Source: Martinezella tropici (GTDB lineage Bacteria; Pseudomonadota; Alphaproteobacteria; Rhizobiales; Rhizobiaceae). Taken from it: a stretch of 64,000 nucleotides of DNA. Shown piece by piece: positions 1 to 8,423 of this stretch (its first letter is position 1; each line of letters begins with the position of its first letter). The stretch is from NCBI GenBank assembly GCA_000799755.1, contig JUHI01000002.1, positions 1 through 64,000 on the forward strand, given 5' to 3'. The translations under genes and the position numbers were made by a program. Under the pieces are notes generated by a model. That model had not been told where the DNA came from and did not search any database. It saw nothing but the letters and a program-made list of their open reading frames with translations.

Positions 1-1
1 C

Positions 2-264
2 TAAACCGCATCGCGGTTTATGCGTCTCAAAAAATCTTCTCTGATCACACGCGATAAACCCAAAAGGTTTACGCTCAAACGGCCAAGCCGTGTTACAATA
101 GGCCGCTCCAAGCGGCCTTTGTCGCTTCTGAAAGCAAGCAATTATCCCCTTGGCCACCCGAAACAACGGTCCAAGGGTACTCGCGATAAACCCAGAGGGT
201 TTACGCAAGCGCGACAAACCCAAAGGGTTTGCGCTGACGCGATAAACCGCAACGCGGTTTGCGC
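2..264. repeat. Cluster of short hairpin (REP-like) repeats
   Basis: Five short palindromes lie within 263 bases just upstream of the initiator tRNA: 2-20, 51-74, 183-206, 211-234 and 239-264. Each has the form TAAACC or CAAACC, a short variable centre, then GGTTTA or GGTTTG. Four of the five are flanked by GCG on the left and CGC on the right. Centres vary (CGCATCGCG, CAAAA, CAGAG, CAAAG, GCAACGC) while the arms stay paired, so the fold is conserved rather than the exact sequence. The unit resembles dispersed REP-type elements; a cluster of five is uncommon. There are no unique spacers of constant length, so this is not a CRISPR array. Confidence 0.7.
100..120 (+). terminator. Terminator-like hairpin
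   Basis: An 8-bp stem (AGGCCGCT at 100-107 with AGCGGCCT at 111-118), a 3-base loop and a short T run (118-120) lie inside the repeat cluster. It differs in sequence from the flanking palindromes and could end a gene located left of the window. The T run is short, so termination strength is uncertain. Confidence 0.45.
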
Positions 265-270
265 TGGTGA

Positions 271-347
<77 letters not shown>

Positions 348-425
348 AGTCTACCTCCCATAAATACAGCCTGATCGCCCGCGCGAAAACTTCATCCTCG
401 ATCGCGATGATAGCTCACCCTGCAA

Positions 426-1004
426 TTGGAGGCCATTCTTGACGCCGCCAAGATTTGCTTTGTCCGGAGCGGGTTTCACGGAACCAGTACCGAGGCCATC
501 TGCAGTGAGGCTGGTGTCAGCTCCGGCAAACTGTTTCACTATTTTCCGAGCAAGAAGGCGATCATTCTCGCTGTTGTGCACGGGCAGACCCGCCAGACGG
601 AGGCTTATATCCAGCAACTGCTGCGGCGGAGCGATCTTTCGGCGGCGCTTCTGGATTTCCTCGATATTATTCTGCATCTGGCGGCGGATGTGAAGGAGAG
701 GCGGCTGATACTGGAGATCGCCGCCGAAGCGACGAGAGACGAGGATGTCGGCGCGCTTGATGCCGCCGCCGACAGGCTGCTCGCGGGCGGGCTGACCGCG
801 CTTCTAAGCGGGGCGGCCGAGCACGGCCAAATCAGCCCTGTCGTCCCGCTTGAGCATGCCGTCAGGTTTCTGATGATCGTGATTGACGGAATCTTTAGCC
901 GCGCCGCGATCGACGACAGCTTCAATCCTGCAGCGGAACGTGGTTCGCTGCAGATCATCATCCGCAATATTCTGTGCATTGCTGGAGAGAAACCGGATGC
1001 GTGA
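426..1004 (+). CDS. TetR/AcrR family transcriptional regulator
   Basis: A 192-residue protein with an N-terminal TetR helix-turn-helix (about residues 3-45, with ILDAAKICFVRSGFHGTS and AGVSSGKLFHYFPSKKAII) and a helical ligand-binding C-terminus. It probably represses its own operon. The downstream DUF418 membrane gene overlaps its stop by 8 bases, so the two are translated together. The start is odd: the frame opens only after an in-frame TAG at 411-413, leaving TTG 426 (or CTG 420) as the first start. Most TetR proteins carry 5-15 more residues before this helix. Either an unusual TTG start is used or the true N-terminus was lost by mutation. Family assignment is firm; the start is not. Confidence 0.82.
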   Translation: MEAILDAAKICFVRSGFHGTSTEAICSEAGVSSGKLFHYFPSKKAIILAVVHGQTRQTEAYIQQLLRRSDLSAALLDFLDIILHLAADVKERRLILEIAAEATRDEDVGALDAAADRLLAGGLTALLSGAAEHGQISPVVPLEHAVRFLMIVIDGIFSRAAIDDSFNPAAERGSLQIIIRNILCIAGEKPDA

Positions 1005-2187
1005 CCGTGATCGCATTACCAATATCGATGCGCTGCGGGGATTCGCCCTGTTCGGGATACTGCAGGTCAATATTCTCGCCTTCTCTTCGGTCTACTACGG
1101 CACCGATCTTCAGACGGCGGTTGGGTGGTCGTTGCTCGACGCCGGTCTGGCATTTCTGGTTTCGGCTGTCTTCGAGCTGAAATTCTACCTGCTCTTTTCT
1201 TTTCTGTTTGGCTATAGCGTCACGCTTCAGATGCAGTCGGCGCAAAGGGCGGATGCCGCCTTTCTGCCACGCATGCTGCGCCGGCAGGCGGGATTGTTCC
1301 TGATCGGCGCAATTCATGCGCTCGTTCTGTTTCACGGCGACATATTGACCACCTATGCCGTTCTCGGGCTGCTGCTTCTGGCGTTGAGGGACTTGCGCAC
1401 CGGAATCAAGATTGGTCTCTCAGCTGTGCTTATCGTCGCAACCGCAGTGCTGTGGCTGATACTGGCGCTTCTTCAATGGAACGCTCCGGATGGGGCCGCC
1501 GGCGCTCCGATGATCGACCATGCGCAGATGGCGATCGCCGCCTATCGCGGGACGCCTATCGCCATCATGGGGCAACACAGGCAGGATTTGGTCTCGTTCC
1601 TGCCGATGCTGTTGTTGCTTCAAGCTCCCTGCGCTTTGGCCATGTTCCTTATCGGCTTCGTTTTTGGACAGCGGAGGCTGCTGCAAAATCGCGACTTCTA
1701 TCAGCCATATCTCGGTCGTTCGATCCGCTTGGGATTGGCGGTCGGGCTGCCCGGCGGCATCGCCTATGCCTGCGCAACGCAGTTTGCCCCGGGAACGTCG
1801 CTGGAAACGGCCGGCCTGGCGCTTTCGGTCCTCACATCACCGTTCCTGACAATGGCCATCATTGCCGCGATGTTGATGGCATTGGATTCCGGGCGGGCGA
1901 GCGGTTGGCGCGATTATCTGGCAAGTGCCGGGCGCATGGCGCTGTCGAACTATCTCATGCAATCCGTTGTCTGCGCGCTGATATTTTATGGCTATGGTTT
2001 TGGTCTGATAGACAGGCTCTCTCTCGCTACAACCCTGGCCGTGGCGGTCATTCTCTTTGGTGTCCAGCTTCTCTTGAGCCGATGGTGGCTTCGACGTTTC
2101 AACTATGGACCGATAGAGTGGCTGCTGCGCGCTATGACCGTAGGTCATTGGCCCCGTTTGAATTCGAGCGGAAACCGCAATCTTTGA
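997..2187 (+). CDS. DUF418 domain-containing membrane protein
   Basis: A 396-residue inner-membrane protein of the YeiB/DUF418 group. It opens with RITNIDALRGFALFGILQVN (about residues 6-25), the typical family signature, followed by many hydrophobic helices and a C-terminal DUF418 segment rich in aromatic residues (LSNYLMQSVVCALIFYGYG). The start ATG 997 is preceded by GGAGAG and overlaps the stop of the upstream tetR gene, implying translational coupling. A longer frame begins at 883 but its first part is only the shadow of tetR. The function of DUF418 proteins is not established; pairing with TetR suggests an inducible envelope or export role. Confidence 0.85.
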   Translation: MRDRDRITNIDALRGFALFGILQVNILAFSSVYYGTDLQTAVGWSLLDAGLAFLVSAVFELKFYLLFSFLFGYSVTLQMQSAQRADAAFLPRMLRRQAGLFLIGAIHALVLFHGDILTTYAVLGLLLLALRDLRTGIKIGLSAVLIVATAVLWLILALLQWNAPDGAAGAPMIDHAQMAIAAYRGTPIAIMGQHRQDLVSFLPMLLLLQAPCALAMFLIGFVFGQRRLLQNRDFYQPYLGRSIRLGLAVGLPGGIAYACATQFAPGTSLETAGLALSVLTSPFLTMAIIAAMLMALDSGRASGWRDYLASAGRMALSNYLMQSVVCALIFYGYGFGLIDRLSLATTLAVAVILFGVQLLLSRWWLRRFNYGPIEWLLRAMTVGHWPRLNSSGNRNL

Positions 2188-2256
2188 GGGCATGCATGGC
2201 CACCCGTGCGACAGTATTTTGCCGCTCTGGATGATGATTGCTGCCATTTACAAAGT

Positions 2257-2291
2257 AAACTGCCCGTCTTGAACCGAACGGGCAGTTTTTG
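2257..2291. terminator. Bidirectional Rho-independent terminator
   Basis: An 11-bp perfect stem (AAACTGCCCGT at 2257-2267 with its complement at 2278-2288) with a 10-base loop and a T run on the + strand. It lies between the convergent DUF418 gene and the FAD dehydrogenase gene, and could serve both. Confidence 0.85.
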
Positions 2292-2316
2292 ACGTTGGTT
2301 TCATATCACCGAGAGA

Positions 2317-4878
2317 TCAGCTTCTCGGCTTCAAATTCTCCGCATCGTAAAGCGGCTTGTAGCCTACGCCGGCCACTTCCACAGGATAGGTCTCACCAAA
2401 ATATTCCACCTTCAGCTTGCGGCCTTCCTGGGCATGGGACCAGGGGAGGTAGGCGAGTGCGATGTTCTTGCCGATGGTCGGGCCATAGGCGATCGAGGTG
2501 GTGAAGGAGCGGCGGCCGAGTTCGTCGACGAGGGTCTCGCCGGTTTCCGGGTCCATGACCGGGAGGATGCCGACGGGGTAGCGGGCGACGCCGTTCGCGT
2601 CGATATTGTTGGTCACGACGAGGGTGCAAAGCATAGCCGGTTGGTGCTCGCGGGCGCGATATTCCATATGCTTGGCCTTGCCGCGGAAATCGGCGTCCTT
2701 GACCTTCGGGCGGGCGAGATCGGCTTCGAGCAGATTGTATTCCGTCAGCAGATCGGCATTCTGCAGGCGGAGGCTCTTTTCCATGCGACGGCTGTTGGCA
2801 TAGGTCTCGACGCCGACCGCGATGGCGCCTGTCGAACGCAGCGCATCCCAGACGGCGAGAGCATCGCCATAAGCCATATGCAGTTCCCAGCCCTGCTCGC
2901 CGACATAGGAGATGCGGAATGCGGTGACGTTCTTGCCGGCGATGCGGATCTGCTTGATCGCGGCGAAGGGGAAGTTTTCCTGCGTGAGATTTTCCGGGGC
3001 CTCGACCACCTTCTGCAGGTTGGTGCGGGCATTCGGTCCCCAGATGCCGATCGTGACGTAGCGTTCGGTGACGTCGGTAATGGTAACGTCGAAACCCTTG
3101 TCCTCGGCAACGCGGCGCATGTAGTGGAAGTCGCGCGGACCGGCATCGGCGCCGTCGATGAGGCGGCAGCGATCGGCCATGCGGATGACGGTGAAGTCGG
3201 CGCGCACCATGCCTTCGTCATCGAGGAAGTGGGTGTAAATGCCCTTGCCGATATTGGCATCGCCACCGATCTTGGCGGCGCAAAGCCATTCCAGCAGCTC
3301 GACATGGTCAGGGCCTTCGATGTCGTACATGGCGAAATGCGAGAGGTTGATGATGCCGCAATCCTCGCTGAGTGCCAGATGCTCGGCGTTGGAAACGCGC
3401 CAGAAATGGCGGTTGTCCCATTCGTTTGCGCGTACGGGAATGCGATCGCCGTATTTCTCGAGCAGGTGCTCGTTGGCGGCGTAGCCATGCGCGCGCTCCC
3501 AGCCGCCAAGCTCCATGAAGTAGCCGCCAAGTTCCTTTTCACGCTCATAGAAGGGCGAGCGGCGGATGTTGCGGCCGGTGGCATAGGGTTCGCGCGGGTG
3601 GACGGCGGGATTGTAGATCTTTTGGGCCGCCTCGGTGCAGCGGCCTTCGATGAACTTCTCTTCCAGCATATGCGGGTAGAAGCGGGAATAATCGATCCTG
3701 TTGTGGTCGATCGGCGTGCGGCCGTCGGTCATCCAGTCGGCGACGAGCTTGCCGAAGCCGGGACCGTCCTTCACCCAGATGGCGACGCAATACCAGAGGC
3801 CGCGGACCTTCTGGCTTTCGCCGACGGAAGGGCCGCCGTCGGTCGTGACCTGCAGCAGGCCGTTGAAGGAGTGGCCTTCATTGTAGCCGAGTTCGCCGAG
3901 GATCGGCGTCAGTTCCATGGCGCGTTCGAGCGGCTCGAGGATCTGCTCCATGTCGAGATCACGCTGTGAAGGCGACAGGCGGGCCTCGTGCTTCTCGAGG
4001 AGATCGCGGGGATGGCAGAGGCGCGGGTTCTTCTCTTCGTAATAACCCCATTCGATCTGGCCACCTTCAGCCGTCTTCGGGTCGCCGGTGTCGCGCATGT
4101 AGGCGGAGTTGCCCTGGTCGCGCATCAGCGGAAAGCCGATTTCCTTGCCGGTATTGGCGAATTCATTATAGGGACCGAAGAAGGTCAGCGGATGGTCGAC
4201 CGGCATGACCGGCAGGTCTTCGCCGACCATTTCTGCAATCAGCCGGCCCCAGAGGCCGGCGCAGACGATCACGTATTCGGCTTCGATCGTGCCGCGATGG
4301 GTGACGACGCCGGTGATGCGGCCATCCTTAACGATCAGCGACTGGGCCGGCGTGTTGGCGAAGGATTGCAGCTTGCCGCTCTTTTCGCCCTGATCGATCA
4401 GCTTGCCGGCAACGGTCTGCGAGCGGGGGATGACGAGGCCGGCATCCGGGTCCCACATGCCGCCCTGCACCATGCTTTCCTCGATCAGCGGGAATTTTTC
4501 CTTGATCTCGGCGGGTTCGATCAGGCTGACGCGTGTGCCGAAGGCCTTGCCCGAGGTGACCTTGCGCTTGATTTCCGCCATGCGATCATCATCGCCGACG
4601 CGGGCGACTTCCAGGCCGCCGACGCGAGCGTAGTGGCCGAGCTTCTCGTAGAAATCGATGGAGTAGAGGGTCGTCCAGCAGGAGAGGAAGTCATGGCTGG
4701 TCGTGTAGCAGAAGTCGGATGCGTGGGCAGTCGAGCCGATATCCGTGGGGATGCCGGATTTGTCGATACCGACAATATCGTCCCAGCCGCGCTCGATCAG
4801 ATGATGAGCGATCGATGCGCCGACGATACCGCCGAGCCCGATGATGACGACCTTCGCCTTTTGAGGAAATACTGCCAT
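2317..4878 (-). CDS. FAD-dependent dehydrogenase with GcvT domains (dimethylglycine/sarcosine dehydrogenase-like)
   Basis: An 853-residue two-module enzyme. The N-terminal half (about 8-370) is a DAO-type FAD oxidoreductase with the dinucleotide motif GLGGIVGAS at residues 14-22. H52 in GSTAHASDF aligns with the histidine that binds FAD covalently in dimethylglycine dehydrogenases. A short FAO_M-like linker (about 375-430) leads to GcvT folate-binding domains (about 430-845), including the typical SYVGEQGWELHM. Family members oxidatively demethylate N-methylated glycines and pass the one-carbon unit to tetrahydrofolate, as in glycine betaine or carnitine breakdown. No other betaine genes are adjacent; an amino-acid-type binding protein lies 200 bases upstream on the same strand. 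Exact substrate is inferred only at family level. Confidence 0.85.
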   Translation of the reverse strand: MAVFPQKAKVVIIGLGGIVGASIAHHLIERGWDDIVGIDKSGIPTDIGSTAHASDFCYTTSHDFLSCWTTLYSIDFYEKLGHYARVGGLEVARVGDDDRMAEIKRKVTSGKAFGTRVSLIEPAEIKEKFPLIEESMVQGGMWDPDAGLVIPRSQTVAGKLIDQGEKSGKLQSFANTPAQSLIVKDGRITGVVTHRGTIEAEYVIVCAGLWGRLIAEMVGEDLPVMPVDHPLTFFGPYNEFANTGKEIGFPLMRDQGNSAYMRDTGDPKTAEGGQIEWGYYEEKNPRLCHPRDLLEKHEARLSPSQRDLDMEQILEPLERAMELTPILGELGYNEGHSFNGLLQVTTDGGPSVGESQKVRGLWYCVAIWVKDGPGFGKLVADWMTDGRTPIDHNRIDYSRFYPHMLEEKFIEGRCTEAAQKIYNPAVHPREPYATGRNIRRSPFYEREKELGGYFMELGGWERAHGYAANEHLLEKYGDRIPVRANEWDNRHFWRVSNAEHLALSEDCGIINLSHFAMYDIEGPDHVELLEWLCAAKIGGDANIGKGIYTHFLDDEGMVRADFTVIRMADRCRLIDGADAGPRDFHYMRRVAEDKGFDVTITDVTERYVTIGIWGPNARTNLQKVVEAPENLTQENFPFAAIKQIRIAGKNVTAFRISYVGEQGWELHMAYGDALAVWDALRSTGAIAVGVETYANSRRMEKSLRLQNADLLTEYNLLEADLARPKVKDADFRGKAKHMEYRAREHQPAMLCTLVVTNNIDANGVARYPVGILPVMDPETGETLVDELGRRSFTTSIAYGPTIGKNIALAYLPWSHAQEGRKLKVEYFGETYPVEVAGVGYKPLYDAENLKPRS

Positions 4879-5078
4879 TTGGTGCGACCCTGATTGATAC
4901 TGGTGGCGGATTTTATGATGTGTGCGGCGGCGACCAGAGCCTGTCTACGACATATTCAAGATGCTTGCACGACGACCGCAAGGCCTTTCCCATCGACAAA
5001 GAGTTGAAGTTCGTGCTGCTGATCGAAAGCCGCCATGTCGCAAAGGCGATGTCTTTGCTTTCCGGGAATGTGCGCGCG

Positions 5079-5969
5079 CTATTGCGGGATCGATTGCATC
5101 ATGATCTCGCGGCGCAAGATCGGGCCTTCCTCGCCGAAGTAACCGGTCAGCAATTTGGCGAAATCATCCGATTGGTAGGTCTCGGTCAATGTCTGATCGA
5201 CGAGCAGGCGAAATGCGGAATCGTCCTGCCGGAGCGCGATTCCGTAGGGCTCATGCGTGAAGAGGCGGTTGCCAATGACAAGCGTGGACGGCTTGTGGGC
5301 ATGCGATGCGAGGTCGAAAAGCAGCGCGCGGTCGGCAAAATAGGCGTCGATCTTGTGATCTTCGAGCGCAACCAGGCCATCCTGATGCGTCGCGAAGGCC
5401 GCGATCCGTGTCTTCGGCACGTCGGGACCGAGTGCGTCCCGCAATGTCGCATCCGTGGTCGTATCGGCACGGACGCCGATTGCGCTTGTCGCCGACGCCT
5501 GTCTGGCGGAAACTTGTGCCACCGGCTTATCGAGGAAAAGGGCCTTCAGATAGTCCGGCGAATCCTTGCGCAAAAGGGCGCTTGCACCGGTGATGAAGAT
5601 CGGCTGCGAGAAATCGACTTTCTCGCGCCGGCCGAGATTGATGGTCAGTGCGCCGCAAAGAAGGTCGACCTGGCCGCTCTTCACCGCATCGAAGCCGTCG
5701 GCGAGCGTGGTTTCGACATAATCGCGCTTGAGATTGGTGACCTTGCGCCCGACAGCGTCGGCGATCTTACCGCAGAGATCGAGCGCATATCCGGTCGGGT
5801 TGCCATCCTTCTGCTTGAAGGAGAAGGGCTCTTCGTCGCTGATATAGCCGATGCGGATCGTGCCCTTTTGGGCGATGAGGTCGAGCGTCTGCGCGGCGGC
5901 GGCCGCACAGGCGGATATGCCGAGAATCATGCCTGCCAGAACCAGTCGTCTCATGCAATGTGCCGGCAT
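5079..5969 (-). CDS. Amino-acid-type ABC transporter substrate-binding protein
   Basis: A 296-residue periplasmic binding protein of SBP family 3. The start at 5969 is preferred over the upstream ATG at 6005 because GGAG lies about 10 bases before it; it gives a signal peptide (MRRLVLAGMILGISACAAAA) after a few residues. The mature part has the family pattern GTIRIGYISDEEPFSFK, GNPTGYALDLCGKIA and VDLLCGALTINLGRREKVDFS. These proteins capture polar amino acids for an ABC importer. No permease or ATPase gene is adjacent, so this is an orphan binding protein that must share a distant transporter or act as a sensor partner. It is on the same strand as the FAD dehydrogenase, which may indicate a shared substrate class. 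Confidence 0.85.
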   Translation of the reverse strand: MPAHCMRRLVLAGMILGISACAAAAAQTLDLIAQKGTIRIGYISDEEPFSFKQKDGNPTGYALDLCGKIADAVGRKVTNLKRDYVETTLADGFDAVKSGQVDLLCGALTINLGRREKVDFSQPIFITGASALLRKDSPDYLKALFLDKPVAQVSARQASATSAIGVRADTTTDATLRDALGPDVPKTRIAAFATHQDGLVALEDHKIDAYFADRALLFDLASHAHKPSTLVIGNRLFTHEPYGIALRQDDSAFRLLVDQTLTETYQSDDFAKLLTGYFGEEGPILRREIMMQSIPQ

Positions 5970-6114
5970 GATCCTGATCTCCAAAAGAAAATTGGGCAAT
6001 CGCAAAGGCTTAGGCGCAGATTATGGCCTGTGAGGCTTTTGTCAACGATGGATTGTCCTTAATCGCTTGCGGTCGAGCAGGGGTGGCGGTCCTTGCTGCC
6101 ACCAAGATCGGATT

Positions 6115-6978
6115 TCAGCGAGACAGGCTGTGACGCGCGGCCCAACCCGAAATTGCGGCTGCGATCGCTTCCGGCTGGTCCTCCGGTGCGATGTGCCTTG
6201 CCGGCCCACAGCTTTCGATCTCCAATCCGGCAATGTTCTCGCGGCACCAATTCGTCATCGCCGGGCCTATCAGCAGCGTCTCCGTCGGGCCATCGAAGGT
6301 CAACAGCAGCTTCGGGATGTCTTCGCTGCGGGCAAGCCAGCTGTCATAGGCTTCGATGCGCGCAACGACACCGGCGGGCTCGCCTTCGATCGGCATCGCA
6401 CGCGGCCAGGCGAGCAGCGGTCGGCGGCTTTCGCGCGTGGGATAGGGGGCGCGGTAGACGGCGTGATCCTCGGCGCTCAATCCATTCAGGACAGTCGCCT
6501 TCAGTGCCTGCTCGATAAAGAAATTCTCGTCCAGAACCTTCGCCTCGCCGGTGCCCGGCGAGCGCAGCACCTCGTAGCGGGTGCGCGCATTCGGCATGTC
6601 GTCCCAGGTCAGCGGTCTGACGATCGTTTCCATGAAAGCGATGCCGCGCACGCGCTCCGGATGGCGCGCGGCCCAATCGAAGGCAAGGGCGCCACCCCAG
6701 TCATGACCGATCAACACGACATCATCGAGCGCAAGTCCGTCGAACCAAGCCTCAAGATAGCGCGCGTGATCTTCGAACGAATAGGCGATATCGGGCTTTC
6801 CCGACCGGCCCATGCCGATGAGATCGGGGGCGAGGCGGCGGACAGGCGCGGCGATAGCCGGCATAATATGCCGCCACAGATAGGATGAGGTCGGATTGCC
6901 GTGCAGGAAAACGAAGGGCGTTCCCGTTCCCTCGTCTTCGTAGAAGATCGTCGAGTCCAGCACATCGAGCGAAGGCAT
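6115..6978 (-). CDS. Haloalkane dehalogenase (HLD-II type)
   Basis: A 287-residue alpha/beta hydrolase with the complete haloalkane dehalogenase pentad: Asn28 in HGNPTSS, nucleophile Asp93 and halide-binding Trp94 in GHDWGG, acid Glu117 in FMETIVRP, and base His262. Asn plus a Glu acid after strand 6 is the HLD-II arrangement (DhaA, LinB). The family hydrolyses carbon-halogen bonds in the cytoplasm to an alcohol and halide. The start at 6978 follows AGAGGAT; the longer frame to 7056 lacks a better signal. A MarR gene is divergent, with paired repeats between them, so expression is probably inducible. Other alpha/beta hydrolases such as fluoroacetate dehalogenases lack this Asn-Trp pair. Confidence 0.85.
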   Translation of the reverse strand: MPSLDVLDSTIFYEDEGTGTPFVFLHGNPTSSYLWRHIMPAIAAPVRRLAPDLIGMGRSGKPDIAYSFEDHARYLEAWFDGLALDDVVLIGHDWGGALAFDWAARHPERVRGIAFMETIVRPLTWDDMPNARTRYEVLRSPGTGEAKVLDENFFIEQALKATVLNGLSAEDHAVYRAPYPTRESRRPLLAWPRAMPIEGEPAGVVARIEAYDSWLARSEDIPKLLLTFDGPTETLLIGPAMTNWCRENIAGLEIESCGPARHIAPEDQPEAIAAAISGWAARHSLSR

Positions 6979-7008
6979 GCGGGTATCCTCTCTTGAGAAG
7001 AAGTGGTA

Positions 7009-7050
7009 AGGTACCTGTCTATCTATCACAGTAGTCAGGTGCCTGTCTAT
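7009..7050. promoter_or_regulatory. Paired operator-like repeats between dehalogenase and marR
   Basis: Two 14-base direct repeats, AGGTACCTGTCTAT at 7009-7022 and AGGTGCCTGTCTAT at 7037-7050, differ at one base and are spaced 28 bases start to start. They fill the divergent region; the second ends 5 bases before the marR start. The AGGTACCT core is itself palindromic and recurs at the second MarR locus (16974-17007), which supports a MarR binding site. Confidence 0.6.
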
Positions 7051-7054
7051 ATTC

Positions 7055-7534
7055 ATGGAAAACTCAATTCCCGCCCGTTCGTCCCTGGGCCTGCTTCTGC
7101 GGCTCGTGCATCAACATTGGACACAGGATGTCGAAGCTGCGCTGGAAGAGGCCGGCTATGGCGACATCCGCCCGCCGCATGCCAATGTGTTCACCTTCAT
7201 GCGTCCGGAGGGAATTCAGGTGAGCGAGCTCACCCGGCTTGCCCATGTCCGCAAGCAGACGATGACGCAGGCCGTGGAGGAACTGGAGCGTTTGGGTTAT
7301 GTCGAGCGGCGGCCGGACCCCAGCGACCGGCGGGCAAGGCTGGTCTTCCTGACCGAGCGCGGCAAGGGCGTGCGGCCGATAGCGGCGGCAACCGGCCGTC
7401 TTGTGGATCAACGCTGGTCCGACATTGCCGGTTCGCAGGAAATCGAAGGGCTGAAGCAGGCGTTGCAGGCCGTCCTCGGAAAGCTTCGAGGCGATGGAAG
7501 CGCCGAGGAGCCGATGGACGAGGCGGCCACGTAG
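7055..7534 (+). CDS. MarR family transcriptional regulator
   Basis: A 159-residue winged-helix regulator. The helix-turn-helix spans about residues 50-80 (IQVSELTRLAHVRKQTMTQAVEELERLGYVERR), and the wing carries the MarR signature PDPSDRRARLVFLTERGK at about 88-105. Long N- and C-terminal helices would form the dimer. It is divergent from the haloalkane dehalogenase with 76 bases between starts, and the repeats at 7009-7050 sit there. The likely role is repression of the dehalogenase and itself, relieved by a small ligand. This is inference from layout; no ligand can be read from sequence. Confidence 0.88.
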   Translation: MENSIPARSSLGLLLRLVHQHWTQDVEAALEEAGYGDIRPPHANVFTFMRPEGIQVSELTRLAHVRKQTMTQAVEELERLGYVERRPDPSDRRARLVFLTERGKGVRPIAAATGRLVDQRWSDIAGSQEIEGLKQALQAVLGKLRGDGSAEEPMDEAAT

Positions 7535-7662
7535 GCGGCGGGATTTACCAGGGATATGGAAGGATTCGGCATACGGCCGCTTCTTATCACGAAGAGTTTC
7601 GTTACCCCCTTGCGGTTTCTAGCCTATCTCTCTTGCACCACGGTCAACCGAAGGGAACGTCG

Positions 7663-8367
7663 ATGCAGGAGAGGAACTTCGTCAGCAAGACAAGCGGCGT
7701 GGGGCGGAAGGCGGCTTTTGCTTTCTGCGCGGGCTTTGCAGCCTTCACCTTAGCTTTCGGCCCCGCGCTGGCTTCACCGGCGGCAGCGCAGACGATCGTC
7801 GACGATTGGCACAAGGTGAAGCCGCCGGCGCCGCCCGAGTTGAAGACCGTCACGGTCGATCCCAAGACGACGGCGCTGCTGGTCCTCGATTTCAATGGTG
7901 CGCAGGACCCGACCAAGGGGCCGTGCAATGTGAAGACCAAACCGCGATGCCTGGCCTCCGTGCCTAAGGTCAAAACCCTGCTCGATCAGGCGCGCGCCAA
8001 GGAGATGCTTGTCGTCTTCAGCCTGGCCGGTGTTGGCGAACCGCAGGATATCGCAACGGCGCTCGCGCCTTTGGCAAGCGAGCCGATCGTCAAATCCGGG
8101 CCGGACAAATTCATCGGCACGAACTTGCGCAACATTCTCTCCGACAAGGGCATCAAGACCGTCATCGTAACAGGCACGGCCTCGGAGGGCGCGGTGCTCG
8201 ATACGGCAACGGACGCAGCACTGAACGGCATGAACATCGTTCTGCCGGTCGACGGCATGTCCTCCACCGAGCTTTATGCCGAGCAATATGTGGCCTGGCA
8301 CACGGTCAATGCGCCCGGCGTTTCGCAGAAGACGACGCTGACCAGCATCGACCGGATCAAGTTCTAA
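7663..8367 (+). CDS. Exported isochorismatase-fold protein lacking the catalytic cysteine
   Basis: A 234-residue protein with an N-terminal signal segment (about residues 14-43: a basic RK pair, a hydrophobic stretch, then ASPAAAQ) and an isochorismatase-like hydrolase fold. The fold shows TALLVLDFNG with the usual first Asp, KSGPDKFIGTNL with the usual Lys, and the TGTASEGAVLDTATDA loop. In active cysteine hydrolases this last loop holds the nucleophile (as in TNVCVESTA), but no Cys is present here; the only mature cysteines are in GPCNVKTKPRC near the start. It may be a binding protein or use another chemistry in the periplasm. The start ATG 7663 follows AAGGGA. A longer frame from 7003 is a shadow across marR. 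Confidence 0.78.
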   Translation: MQERNFVSKTSGVGRKAAFAFCAGFAAFTLAFGPALASPAAAQTIVDDWHKVKPPAPPELKTVTVDPKTTALLVLDFNGAQDPTKGPCNVKTKPRCLASVPKVKTLLDQARAKEMLVVFSLAGVGEPQDIATALAPLASEPIVKSGPDKFIGTNLRNILSDKGIKTVIVTGTASEGAVLDTATDAALNGMNIVLPVDGMSSTELYAEQYVAWHTVNAPGVSQKTTLTSIDRIKF

Positions 8368-8423
8368 CCCATCGCGAACCGGATAGAGGATATTCCGTTG
8401 TCCTGGGTGGCAATGAGATGGTG

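Noticed and set aside
2..264. Possible CRISPR array
   Set aside because: Repeats are short palindromes with variable centres; spacing is irregular, there are no spacers of fixed length and no cas genes.
2434..3969. A 511-codon + strand frame antisense to the FAD dehydrogenase
   Set aside because: Composition is shadow-like and the minus strand carries an intact, recognisable enzyme.
4879..5078. Possible remnant gene between the FAD dehydrogenase and the binding protein
   Set aside because: Frames here continue as antisense to the binding-protein gene and show no domain; probably promoter DNA.
7003..7662. N-terminal extension of the isochorismatase-like gene
   Set aside because: It passes through the marR gene in another frame; the signal peptide and ribosome site place the start at 7663.
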